Shown: positions 1-7,489 of the stretch, in pieces
How the letters are laid out: each line of letters begins with the position of its first letter
How positions within the stretch are numbered: position 1 is the first letter of the stretch
Assembly (NCBI GenBank): GCA_007136565.1
Contig: SLGS01000110.1
Location: forward strand, 1 to 16,960
Direction of reading: 5' to 3'
From: Clostridia bacterium
GTDB taxonomy: Bacteria > Bacillota > Sulfobacillia > SLMV01
DNA: 16,960 bases
Program-made: the position numbers and the translations under genes
The notes under the pieces: model-generated
The model's input: only the letters and a program-made list of their open reading frames with translations
Told to the model about the DNA's origin: nothing
Database searches by the model: none

Positions 1-619
1 CATCGACCGCTGCCACCGACATTTCCAGTATGGGACTCATGACGTTCCTCGATCCCGTCGGACGTTCCCCGGGTCCGTAGGGCGCTCCAATGCGAGCGGA
101 GGCCGCCGAAACTGCGAATAGTTCCGAATACCGCTGCACTAGTCCCTCGCTGGCAAACTTGGTTACTCCGTAAAGCCCCTGGGGGCTGACTAAACGCGTT
201 TCGGGTACCGGGTTATAATCGTCCCCCGTATCCCCATATATACCCGAGGAGCTAACGTACAGGAATTTCTCAATGCCGCGGTCCTTCGCCATCTCGAGGA
301 GTTTGACGGTCCCGCCAAAGTTGACCTCGCATATTAGTGCCGGGTATTCTCTTTCCATTTCTGGAGAGGGGGTTACCACCGCACTGTGGATAATGCCCTC
401 GATATTCAACTCCGAAAGAGAGTCCATCGTATCTTGTGAAGTGATATCACCTTCGAGTAGTTGCATGGAGGGGTGATGATATTTGTCACCGAGGAACCAG
501 GGGACGAAGTCATCGTAGGGAGAACGATAAAGCCCGATAACTTCTCGGCCTTGGTCTATCATCATCTTGAGAAGGTTAATCCCGACAAATCCCGTGGCAC
601 CTGTTACCAGTATCGACAA
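1..619 (-). CDS. NAD-dependent epimerase/dehydratase (extended SDR), C-terminus outside window
   Basis: The first 206 residues of an extended short-chain dehydrogenase/reductase are visible; the gene runs off the left edge. The nucleotide-binding motif GATGFVG is at residues 7-13, the expected D58 follows the second half of the Rossmann fold, the SSS stretch is at 123-125 and the catalytic YxxxK pair is Y150/K154. These residues support a working NAD(P)-dependent enzyme that acts on a sugar nucleotide or other hydroxyl/keto substrate; the substrate cannot be told. The start is TTG at 619, chosen because a perfect AGGAGG (628-633) sits 8 bases upstream and the sequence MSILVTGATG begins right there as the family requires. 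It follows the GntR gene by 90 bases that hold a strong hairpin, so it may be a regulated last gene of the operon. Family assignment is firm, role is not. Confidence 0.87.
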   Translation of the reverse strand, partial: MSILVTGATGFVGINLLKMMIDQGREVIGLYRSPYDDFVPWFLGDKYHHPSMQLLEGDITSQDTMDSLSELNIEGIIHSAVVTPSPEMEREYPALICEVNFGGTVKLLEMAKDRGIEKFLYVSSSGIYGDTGDDYNPVPETRLVSPQGLYGVTKFASEGLVQRYSELFAVSAASARIGAPYGPGERPTGSRNVMSPILEMSVAAVD

Positions 620-639
620 AGACGGATCCTCCTCGAACG

Positions 640-660
640 CCGGGGAGGAGTCCTCCCCGG
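640..660 (-). promoter_or_regulatory. Perfect inverted repeat just upstream of the epimerase Shine-Dalgarno
   Basis: Ten-base arms CCGGGGAGGA and TCCTCCCCGG flank one base, so RNA would form a 9-bp GC-rich stem with a 3-base loop. On the transcribed strand it lies 49 bases after the GntR stop and 6 bases before the AGGAGG of the epimerase. No T-run follows, so a classical intrinsic terminator is unlikely. It could reduce read-through, protect a processed RNA end, or affect ribosome access. One arm itself contains an AGGA/TCCT sequence that could pair with the ribosome site. The function is inferred. Confidence 0.45.
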
Positions 661-709
661 CTCTCTAGATCGAGCGAAAACCTAAGGATCAGAGGCGAAC
701 GATCAGCCT

Positions 710-1426
710 TCAAATCCTGGTCATACGGCGTAACGCGCCCTCATCGTGTTTACGAAGGGCGTCGGAAAAGGCCTCCAAGTCCCTGGCTCGCAAGGCATCG
801 ATGATTGCATCGTGTTCCTTGAAAACCTGGTCGAAAGCCCGAGAAAAGTCCGAGCGCGAGGACACATAACCGGCCAGCCTCACGAGGTCGGCCATATTCC
901 GCGCCACCCCGATTATGCACTCGTTCCCCAAGATTCCCGCGATGCCCGTATGCATCTCGATGTTCAGCTCGAGGCATCGCCAAGGATCTCCAACCTTGCG
1001 CTTCTGCTCTTCATGCAGGTAAACGATCTCATCTATCGAGAATTCGTGGCCCTGCTTGATCATTTCGCTGACGGAAAATGTCTGCAAAGCCCGAAATAGC
1101 GTCGCCACGTCCACGAAATCCCTGACAGTCATCTCGCGGACCGAAACGCCCTTTTGGGGCACGTACTTGAGAAGCTTCTCGTTTTGGAGACGAGCAAGAG
1201 CCTCCCGCACGGGTGTACGACTCATCTCCAGGGAACGAGCAACCTGTTGCTCGCTCAGGACCATGCCCGGTTCGAGCTCCCGCGTGATGATCCTACGGCG
1301 CAGGATCTCGTAGGCCTTTTGACTCAAAGGCACCTTGGGAGCCTCTTCGTATCCGAATGTGTTTTGACTACCGTTATTTGCATACATGTTGTGTACAGAT
1401 ATCGTACCCGATCCCTCCCCTTCCAT
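710..1426 (-). CDS. GntR-family transcriptional regulator, FadR/FCD subfamily
   Basis: A 238-residue DNA-binding regulator. The winged helix-turn-helix is at about residues 34-98, with the typical recognition-helix text SRTPVREAL at 69-77. An all-helical FCD ligand domain fills about 105-232. FCD proteins often hold a metal with one Asp and three His; here the His residues are H159, H205 and H227, but the Asp position of the DxxxH motif reads N155. The gene starts 14 bases after the phosphotriesterase-like gene ends, so it is almost surely co-transcribed with it and probably senses that pathway's substrate or product. The ATG at 1426 is the longest choice; no clear Shine-Dalgarno precedes it, and residues 1-30 lie before the conserved domain, so a later start such as M14 is possible. 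The family call is sure, the ligand unknown. Confidence 0.93.
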   Translation of the reverse strand: MEGEGSGTISVHNMYANNGSQNTFGYEEAPKVPLSQKAYEILRRRIITRELEPGMVLSEQQVARSLEMSRTPVREALARLQNEKLLKYVPQKGVSVREMTVRDFVDVATLFRALQTFSVSEMIKQGHEFSIDEIVYLHEEQKRKVGDPWRCLELNIEMHTGIAGILGNECIIGVARNMADLVRLAGYVSSRSDFSRAFDQVFKEHDAIIDALRARDLEAFSDALRKHDEGALRRMTRI

Positions 1427-1440
1427 TCAAGCTCTGAAAC

Positions 1441-2415
1441 TCAAACCTGCACGGTAAGGGCTCGGGCCGGATTCTCTTTCAACATGACCTCGATATCCCC
1501 GGTGGCAATGCCACCTTCCTTCATGAGGGGCACGAAACTGTCCAGCAGGTGCGTGTATCCCTTGCCACCCATTTCCCTGTAGAGCTCGTGCTGGCGGCAC
1601 CGATCCGTACCCATCAGGATATGCGTAAGATAGCCCCTGGATATGAGTTCCTTGAGAAGGTCCACGCGTGTTTCGTCCAGTAGCCAGTGTTCCTTGCCGA
1701 TGACATCGAATTGGATGTAACAACCCATATCGCACAGTTCGCTCAAATAACCGAGATCGGGTCGTTCGTCAACGTGGCCGTTAATCAAACTGGTCGGCGA
1801 AACCCCCTCTTCTAGCAACACCTCGAGGTGATACTTTCCAAGGTTGCCTCCCGGGACTTCATACCGCCTGGCACCACTGGTATGTGTCGTGATGGAGAGT
1901 CCCGTTTCGAGGGAAGCCCTGGCGACGGCACGAAGACACTTTCTCTCGAGGTTCTCGATACGACCGTGATAGATACCCGATTTCAGGAGTCCTATCTTGA
2001 TGCCGGTGTCACCGACTCCATCTTCGAACTCGGATACGATCCATCGAACGAGATCCGACACCGATTTCTCTTCGGCAAACGTGGGTATGTGGGGTTCGGT
2101 GTAGAAACCGCCGGTGGCCACGATGTGAACACCGGACTCCCGCGAAATCCTGGCCATAGCCTCGGGATTACGGCCCCAGCCATGCGTGGTAACGTCTACC
2201 ACCGCATCTCCGCCCGCCTCGCCGTATTTCTGCAGCTCCTCGATCGCCCGCTCCTCGTCCGTCAGTATCATGTAAGTCTTCTTGACGGACCGAGCTTTAT
2301 CGATGATGTTGGCAAACGGTGCCATGCGTTGATCGCAGATTATGTGCTCGTGGGTCTGGCAAACACCCAAGGATTCCGGAGCAATGTCTCCCAACACTGT
2401 CCTCACTACGCCCAT
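1441..2415 (-). CDS. Phosphotriesterase-family metal-dependent hydrolase
   Basis: A 324-residue TIM-barrel amidohydrolase of the phosphotriesterase/lactonase group. All binuclear metal ligands expected of the family are present: the HxH pair H22/H24 in THEHI, the lysine that is usually carboxylated (K140 in TGIKIG), H178 in TTHTSG, H214 in NGHVDE and D271 in MGTDR. Length matches the family. Relatives hydrolyse phosphotriesters, lactones (including acyl-homoserine lactones) or N-acyl amino acids, so the substrate here is open. It starts at ATG 2415 with a GGGAG about 10 bases upstream, 30 bases behind the isochorismatase-like gene and 14 bases before the GntR gene, which points to an operon. 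There is no signal peptide, so it acts in the cytoplasm. Confidence 0.93.
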   Translation of the reverse strand: MGVVRTVLGDIAPESLGVCQTHEHIICDQRMAPFANIIDKARSVKKTYMILTDEERAIEELQKYGEAGGDAVVDVTTHGWGRNPEAMARISRESGVHIVATGGFYTEPHIPTFAEEKSVSDLVRWIVSEFEDGVGDTGIKIGLLKSGIYHGRIENLERKCLRAVARASLETGLSITTHTSGARRYEVPGGNLGKYHLEVLLEEGVSPTSLINGHVDERPDLGYLSELCDMGCYIQFDVIGKEHWLLDETRVDLLKELISRGYLTHILMGTDRCRQHELYREMGGKGYTHLLDSFVPLMKEGGIATGDIEVMLKENPARALTVQV

Positions 2416-2445
2416 AAACAGTCATCTCCCTCGATGTACAAAGCC

Positions 2446-3135
2446 TTATACAAGGATCAGGTCCTCTCGGTCGAGGCCTTCAGCGTAACGCAGTATCTCA
2501 CCCGTCGACCGAACCTTCATGGTCCCGAAGGTCAGCTCGGAAATCGCGTCCCTGTGGGTATCCAGGGTAATGCCGGCGCAGGAATCACCGACCACGACCA
2601 CTCTGTACCCACGATCCACGGCCGCCAGCGCGGTCGACCTTATGCCGAACTCCGTAACAACTCCCGTAAGCAAGATGTTCTCTACACCCCGAGCGGCCAG
2701 TTCCTCTTCGAATTGATCCGACGAAAAGGCTCCCAGGCCGGTCTTTGTCACCAGGGCATCCCCGGCCGACTCATCGTAGGGAAGCATCAGTTCGGCCTCC
2801 GGATCATCGACCCCGATTTCGGCACCGATCCCCCGTTGCAGCGGAGACAGCTCGCGAATGTGCTCGTAAGCCCAACGGGTAAAGACCACGGGAACCCCCC
2901 TCGGGCGCAATTCTTCCATGAGGAGGTCTATGTTGTGCCGGGCGATATCGAGCTGCTCGTAATAGGATTCGAATTCCCGGCTGACACCGCGCTCGGATGC
3001 CGTTCGGCCGAGACCCGATTCCGGGTCGACGAAATATCTTTGCATATCCTGAACGACCAGGGCCGTGTTTTCGGGGCGCAAGGCCAACCGTGGAACTGCC
3101 CTGGTGGCGAGGGTAAACGGGGTTCTTCTAGCCAA
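2446..3135 (-). CDS. Isochorismatase-like (cysteine hydrolase fold) protein with Gly at the nucleophile position
   Basis: A 229-residue alpha/beta protein of the isochorismatase-like superfamily, which includes nicotinamidases, N-carbamoylsarcosine amidases and true isochorismatases. D30 in VVQDMQ and K131 in VTKTGLG match the catalytic Asp and Lys. The third residue, normally Cys in TxxCVxxT, is Gly164 in TEFGIRST. Known EntB/PhzD isochorismatases also have Gly there and cleave a vinyl ether without a Cys nucleophile, so this may be a vinyl-ether or other non-amide hydrolase, or it may have lost activity. The rest of the fold is intact. I chose TTG at 3135 because AAGGGTGA lies at a good distance (GGG 8 bases upstream); the GTG at 3144 has the same site pressed against it. 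It is the first clear gene of the operon with the phosphotriesterase-like gene. Confidence 0.9.
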   Translation of the reverse strand: MARRTPFTLATRAVPRLALRPENTALVVQDMQRYFVDPESGLGRTASERGVSREFESYYEQLDIARHNIDLLMEELRPRGVPVVFTRWAYEHIRELSPLQRGIGAEIGVDDPEAELMLPYDESAGDALVTKTGLGAFSSDQFEEELAARGVENILLTGVVTEFGIRSTALAAVDRGYRVVVVGDSCAGITLDTHRDAISELTFGTMKVRSTGEILRYAEGLDREDLILV

Positions 3136-3203
3136 TGCAGTCACCCTTTCTCGGTCACCCCGATGTTGTATCTGGATGGGAATATCTCGGGACGAACCAC
3201 CTT

Positions 3204-3219
3204 ACAAGATATCACTTGT
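3204..3219. promoter_or_regulatory. Short palindrome upstream of hydrolase operon (possible operator)
   Basis: ACAAG and CTTGT are separated by 6 bases, giving a 16-base two-fold site about 70 bases upstream of the isochorismatase-like start. GntR/FCD regulators bind short palindromes of this size, and the operon encodes such a regulator, so this is a candidate operator. Five-base arms can occur by chance, so confidence is low. Confidence 0.3.
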
Positions 3220-3237
3220 CAGCCCACAACCCAACTG

Positions 3238-3360
3238 TTACCGAACGATTGGCGAAAATTTCCCGCCAATGATCGATGTGGTCAACGCGACACGACGGAG
3301 GTGCTCTGACCAGTCTATCCGAACGAGATCTGGATCCTGATCCATGGGGTACCCGGTCAA
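3238..3360 (-). CDS. Candidate small protein, 40 residues
   Basis: A short open frame sits in the 329-base gap between the binding protein and the isochorismatase-like gene. It starts at TTG 3360 with GGAG 6 bases upstream and reads MTGYPMDQDPDLVRIDWSEH, then a basic C-terminus ending SPIVR. The composition looks protein-like, with an acidic first half and a mixed second half. I recognise no family, signal peptide or membrane segment. The same frame is open further upstream as far as a GTG overlapping the binding-protein stop (3477), but that longer version would pass through the hairpin at 3426-3461. This could be a real small operon member or chance in GC-rich DNA. Confidence 0.35.
   Translation of the reverse strand: MTGYPMDQDPDLVRIDWSEHLRRVALTTSIIGGKFSPIVR
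3248..3270. promoter_or_regulatory. Inverted repeat ATTGGCG / CGCCAAT
   Basis: Seven-base perfect arms flank a 9-base A/T-rich centre. The site lies about 110 bases upstream of the isochorismatase-like start and could be a second operator or a small RNA hairpin. It falls inside the candidate 40-residue reading frame 3238-3360, so if that frame is real the repeat may only be coding sequence. Confidence 0.28.
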
Positions 3361-3425
3361 TAAGAACTCCGGCTTAATGGGTGCAGACCGGTGGGGACCG
3401 ACACATGTTCGGTGATCATTGGGGA

Positions 3426-3461
3426 TTCCGCCCCCGGATAAGACAGCTCCCGGGGGCGGAA
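3426..3461 (-). terminator. GC-rich hairpin after the binding-protein gene, probable terminator
   Basis: Perfect 12-base arms TTCCGCCCCCGG and CCGGGGGCGGAA flank a 12-base loop, 12 bases beyond the stop of the binding-protein gene. The stem is very stable, but no T-run follows on the minus strand, so it may end transcription inefficiently or stabilise the binding-protein mRNA while letting some read-through reach the hydrolase genes. Binding-protein genes are often followed by such stabilising hairpins. Confidence 0.6.
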
Positions 3462-3473
3462 GATGAAGATCCG

Positions 3474-5123
3474 TCACTCGTGTAGGTTTACGAAGAACCC
3501 GAACCAGCCGGTGCTATCCCAAGGCTCCCAGCCCTCGATACCATCCCGGTAGTTCCAAAGGATCGCAGCGTTGTGCAGAGGTACTATAGTCGCATCCTCC
3601 ATGAGGATCATTTGGATCTCATGGTAGATCGCTTCCCTTTCGTCGGGATCGGTTTCCCTTTCTCCGCGTGCAAACAACTCGTCTATTTCCGCGTTTGCAT
3701 AGTGACAGAAGTTCCAACCATCCCCGATATTCTCGGAGTGATACCTACCGGACAAGGCGGAGGGATCCGTGCCACCCCACTGCGTCCACACCAAGTTGTG
3801 ATCGCCATCTTGGGCCGTGTTCTGTTGCATCGGATTGTCCTGGACGAGTATTTCGACATCAATACCGATTTCGACGAGCATAGGCTCAACGACTTCGGCC
3901 GTGGAGCGCGCACCGGTTAGGGTCAGGTACACTAGCTCCAACCGCTCGCCGTCCTTTTCTCGATAGCCGTCATCGCCCATCTCCCACCCGGCATCGTCCA
4001 GCAACTCCGCGGCCTTCTCGGGATCGTAATCATACATCTCACCGGCCTCGGGGTTGTACTCCCAGGCGTGGCGGGAAACGACGCCACCCGAGGGGTTCGG
4101 GATGCCCTCGCCATCCACGGCGATGACGAGTTCTTCGTCTACGGCGTGGATGAGGGCCCGACGAACCCTGACATCATCGGTGGGTTCTTCGTCGACATTT
4201 ATGAAAAGCCCCACCGGCGGGTACCCGAGCCTATCGTAACGATGACCGCCGAATCCACCGTCTTGCACCCTCAGCCAATCGGCGGGAGCCATGTTGCTGG
4301 CCACGTCGACTTCCCCGGTCTCCAGCGCCGCCGCGCGGGTGGAGTCTTCTTCGATGAAACGGAACTCCAGGGCCTCGTAATAGGCCTGCGAGCTGGTGAA
4401 GTCGGGACCACCGTGATATTCATCGTTCTTCGCAAATCTCGCGTGGCTACCGCCGACCCACTCCTCGAAGACGAAGGGGCCGGTGCCCACGGGATTCTCC
4501 GTACCGAAATCTTCTCCGTACTCCTCGACTGCCGCCGGTGACACCATCATCACCGAATAGTGAGCCAGTCCGCGAAGGAAGGGGCCATACGGTTCTTCGT
4601 GTTCAATCTCGACGGTATAATCGCCAACGGCGCGCGCCTCTTTAAAGGGACCGATCTCGAACCGCGCCGCCTCCGAAACCGTCTCGGGATCGACAATTCT
4701 CTCGAAATTTGTCACGACGGCGTCGGCGTCAAAGTGCGTCCCGTCGTGGAAATACACGTCATCTTTCAGTTCGAACGTCCACACGGTTCCATCCTCGGAG
4801 ACCGACCAATCGGTGGCCAGGTTAGGATGGATTTCTCCGGTAGAACCATTGGCGTCGACTAATCCGTCGAAGAGGGCGAAGAGCGGGGGACCATCCATGG
4901 CTGCCGATGTCTTGTGCGGGTCCAACAGGTTGAACTCGTTGTAGTAACCTATCGTCAGCTCCCGTTCCTCCGGTTCGGTCGGGTCGGGATCCTCCACGTC
5001 CGGGTCTTCCGTGTCGGGGTCGGGATCCACCGGATCCTCGGGATCCGCAGCCGGACAACCCACCAGGGCAACGGCTGCGAACAATACCAGGATCAAGAGG
5101 ATCGCTGTACGACGTGTCGACAC
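3474..5123 (-). CDS. ABC transporter substrate-binding lipoprotein, family 5 (peptide/nickel type)
   Basis: A 549-residue extracytoplasmic binding protein (SBP_bac_5, DppA/OppA type). Residues 1-22 form a lipoprotein signal with twin Arg near the start, a hydrophobic core and lipobox LVGC; C23 would be lipidated. Residues 24-53 are a Pro/Asp/Glu-rich linker built from repeated DP units. The binding domain follows from ELTIGYY, including the typical text LATDWSVSEDGTVWTFELKD and VGTGPFVFEEW. No permease or ATPase gene lies in the window, so its transporter partners are elsewhere. The start is GTG 5123, directly after an in-frame stop, with AAAGGATGA upstream. It lies upstream of the hydrolase genes in the same direction, which suggests it feeds them a substrate; that link is inference. 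The ligand could be a peptide or another small organic molecule. Confidence 0.95.
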   Translation of the reverse strand: MSTRRTAILLILVLFAAVALVGCPAADPEDPVDPDPDTEDPDVEDPDPTEPEERELTIGYYNEFNLLDPHKTSAAMDGPPLFALFDGLVDANGSTGEIHPNLATDWSVSEDGTVWTFELKDDVYFHDGTHFDADAVVTNFERIVDPETVSEAARFEIGPFKEARAVGDYTVEIEHEEPYGPFLRGLAHYSVMMVSPAAVEEYGEDFGTENPVGTGPFVFEEWVGGSHARFAKNDEYHGGPDFTSSQAYYEALEFRFIEEDSTRAAALETGEVDVASNMAPADWLRVQDGGFGGHRYDRLGYPPVGLFINVDEEPTDDVRVRRALIHAVDEELVIAVDGEGIPNPSGGVVSRHAWEYNPEAGEMYDYDPEKAAELLDDAGWEMGDDGYREKDGERLELVYLTLTGARSTAEVVEPMLVEIGIDVEILVQDNPMQQNTAQDGDHNLVWTQWGGTDPSALSGRYHSENIGDGWNFCHYANAEIDELFARGERETDPDEREAIYHEIQMILMEDATIVPLHNAAILWNYRDGIEGWEPWDSTGWFGFFVNLHE

Positions 5124-5151
5124 TTACAATCATCCTTTCGAGAAATAACGA

Positions 5152-5176
5152 TACCCTCGCACTAATAACGAGGGTA
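5152..5176. promoter_or_regulatory. Inverted repeat TACCCTCG / CGAGGGTA in divergent promoter region
   Basis: Perfect 8-base arms flank a 9-base A/T-rich centre (CACTAATAA), 29 bases upstream of the binding-protein start. It could be an operator for the binding-protein gene or a hairpin in its 5' leader. No consensus match to a named metal or peptide regulator was recognised. Confidence 0.38.
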
Positions 5177-5261
5177 CTGGACACCGTTCTAGGTAATCAC
5201 CTGAAGTCCTCCCTACCTATTCCGAAAGATGTTTACGGACCCGCCTCCAGCGCACTTTCAC

Positions 5262-5286
5262 CCAATACCCGCACCGCCCGTATTGG
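5262..5286. promoter_or_regulatory. Inverted repeat CCAATAC / GTATTGG upstream of the P-type ATPase
   Basis: Perfect 7-base arms flank an 11-base C-rich centre, 72 bases upstream of the ATPase ATG. The size and position suit a repressor or activator site for the metal ATPase, but no MerR- or ArsR-type regulator gene is near. Function is inferred. Confidence 0.33.
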
Positions 5287-5358
5287 CCGGAGGGGGCTAC
5301 GCGATCCCAAACGGGGATCCCGGCGGCGTTATTGTCCACAAGAAGCGAAAGACCTACT

Positions 5359-7476
5359 ATGTATCTTAATGAGAGTAATCGCGGGAGTGATTCTGTGCGA
5401 TGCGAATTGGTCGGGCTGGACTGCCCGGTTTGCGCCCAAGAAATCGAAGATGCGCTGGTTAGGGAACCGGGGTTGGAGGTTGCCCGGGTCAATTTTTCCA
5501 CCGCTACCCTGATCGTTCCCGAGGATAAGATCCGGGATGCCCTCGCAATCATCGGGAGAGTCGAACCAGGCGTCAGGGTCAGGTGCCCGGATCATGGTAG
5601 TGAACATCGCGACGAAGCGCAGGAGCCCAAGGTGAATCCGGAGCACGTACGGGTAGTCCTCGCCCTGGCGGCCTTCATCGCCGGCTGGATCCCAAGGATC
5701 CTGGATGCCCTCCCCACCCATCTTGGATCGGTGTTCTTCCTCATTTCATTCGCCATCGCCGGATATCCCGTGATCATCACGGCCGCGAGGAACCTCGTCG
5801 CCAGGCGTCCCTTCGATGAAAACGTGCTCATGACCGTTGCGACCGGCGGAGCCGTCGCTTTGGGAGAATACCCCGAAGCCGCAGCGGTTATGGTGTTCTT
5901 CTCCATCGGAGAGGCACTTCAAGCCACGGCGGTCCGACGATCCCGGGCCGCGGTCACTTCCCTTATGGAGTTGAGGCCCGACACGGCCAGGATCTCGGAT
6001 GAATCCGGAGAGAGAACCATCCCCATAGAAGAGGTCGAACCGGGTAACGTGATCGTGGTCCACCCGGGGGAACGAGTCCCCCTGGACGGGATCGTCGTTT
6101 CCGGCGAAACCACCCTGGACACGTCAGCCCTGACCGGAGAATCGGCACCACGCCCGACGGCCGTCGATGACTCCATTCATGCGGGGTCGGTAAACGGTGG
6201 TGGGGTCATCCGCGTCCAGGTCACCCGGCCCCACTATGATTCCGCCGTGGCCAGGATCTTGGACATGGTGACAGAAGCCGCCGAACACAGGGCACCGGTG
6301 GAGAGATTCCTGACTCGGTTCGCGCGATGGTATACACCCGCCGTGGTGCTCGGCGCCATCGCGCTGGCTATCATACCTCCTTTGGCCATACCCGGCGAGA
6401 CCTTCTCAACCTGGGTGTATAGATCCTTGATATTGTTGGTTATTTCCTGCCCGTGCGCTCTGGTAGTATCCATACCGCTCGGCTACTTCGCCGGTATCGG
6501 ACTGGCCTCAAGGAACGGCATCCTGGTCAAGGGAGCCGACGTGCTGGATACCATGACCTCTATTAAGACCGTGATCATGGACAAGACCGGAACCCTCACG
6601 GATGGCCGGCTGCAAGTGAGCGAGGTCGATGTATTCAATGGTTTTTCCGCCGACAACGTCCTTTCGCTGGCCGCCAGGGCGGAGCGACGCTCAAACCACC
6701 CCGTGGCGGACGCGATACTACGCCGCGCACCCGCTTTGCATCCCGGGGAAGAAGGTTCTGTGGAGGAAATCCCCGGGCGCGGAATGAGGCTGAATTCATC
6801 CGACGGTCGAATCTCCGTCGGTAACAGGCGCCTTATGACCTCTGAGGGAATTTCCACAGAGTCTTCCGGGAGTACCGAGGTATTCGTCGGGGTAGATGGT
6901 GTCCTTGCGGGGCGCATCTCGTTCACCGAAAACCCAAGGAAGAAAGCCTCGGACACCCTCGCCGCACTGAGGAAACTGGGAATAGAAAGGCTGGTGCTTC
7001 TCACCGGTGACTCTCGTTCACCGGCCGAGAAACTGGCCAGGGCGCTTCAGATCGGTGAAATCCACTCGGAGCTCCTGCCCGAAGACAAGGTTCGACACCT
7101 CGAATCGTTGAGGGAAGAGGCCGACGGTCCCGTAATGTTCATAGGGGATGGAATAAACGATGCACCGGTTCTCATGGCCGCGGACGTAGGCGTGGCCCTG
7201 GGAGGCCTGGGATCCGACGCGGCGATCGAGGCCTCCGACCTGGTTATCATGGAAGATCGTCTCGAGAGTATACCGACGGCCCTCGAGATAGCCCAAATGA
7301 CCAGGCGGCGGGTGATTCAAAATACCGTCGGAGCCCTTTCCCTCAAGGCTCTTTTCCTAACCCTCGGCGCCCTGGGTATGACGGGAATTTGGGCCGCCGT
7401 GTTCGCTGACGTTGGTGTCACCCTCCTCGCCGTCATAAACTCCGCGAGTCTCTTGCGCGCCGAGATTCGTCACTAG
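5359..7476 (+). CDS. P1B-type heavy-metal transporting ATPase (zinc/cadmium type)
   Basis: A 705-residue membrane pump that exports Zn, Cd or similar divalent metals using ATP. Numbered from ATG 5359: an HMA-like metal-binding domain with GLDCPVC (C22, C25); a further Cys/His cluster C76, H79, H83; actuator TGES at 259-262; metal-binding CPC in helix 6 (C364, C366); phosphorylated D408 in DKTGT; the HP pair 447-448; GDGIND at 596-601. The last helices carry K663 and D684 (FADVG), the residues typical of the ZntA/CadA zinc group rather than the copper group. Length fits a one-HMA pump. An in-frame TTG at 5332 would add 9 residues but has no ribosome site; the ATG has only a weak GAAAG. The DUF402 gene follows after 13 bases. 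Activity looks intact; which metal is moved is inferred. Confidence 0.95.
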   Translation: MYLNESNRGSDSVRCELVGLDCPVCAQEIEDALVREPGLEVARVNFSTATLIVPEDKIRDALAIIGRVEPGVRVRCPDHGSEHRDEAQEPKVNPEHVRVVLALAAFIAGWIPRILDALPTHLGSVFFLISFAIAGYPVIITAARNLVARRPFDENVLMTVATGGAVALGEYPEAAAVMVFFSIGEALQATAVRRSRAAVTSLMELRPDTARISDESGERTIPIEEVEPGNVIVVHPGERVPLDGIVVSGETTLDTSALTGESAPRPTAVDDSIHAGSVNGGGVIRVQVTRPHYDSAVARILDMVTEAAEHRAPVERFLTRFARWYTPAVVLGAIALAIIPPLAIPGETFSTWVYRSLILLVISCPCALVVSIPLGYFAGIGLASRNGILVKGADVLDTMTSIKTVIMDKTGTLTDGRLQVSEVDVFNGFSADNVLSLAARAERRSNHPVADAILRRAPALHPGEEGSVEEIPGRGMRLNSSDGRISVGNRRLMTSEGISTESSGSTEVFVGVDGVLAGRISFTENPRKKASDTLAALRKLGIERLVLLTGDSRSPAEKLARALQIGEIHSELLPEDKVRHLESLREEADGPVMFIGDGINDAPVLMAADVGVALGGLGSDAAIEASDLVIMEDRLESIPTALEIAQMTRRRVIQNTVGALSLKALFLTLGALGMTGIWAAVFADVGVTLLAVINSASLLRAEIRH

Positions 7477-7489
7477 GCGACCACAAGCA

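Noticed and set aside
1828..3309. Plus-strand frame of 493 codons opposite the hydrolase genes
   Set aside because: It is antisense to two well-supported genes, has no recognisable domain and no ribosome site; long shadows are common in GC-rich DNA.
4970..5045. Short repeated units suggesting a repeat array
   Set aside because: These are the codons of the DP-rich linker of the binding protein and are explained by the protein sequence.
4822..5184. Minus-strand frame of 120 codons overlapping the binding-protein start
   Set aside because: It is an out-of-frame shadow of the DP-rich linker; its Gly/Arg-rich product matches nothing and the binding-protein frame is certain.
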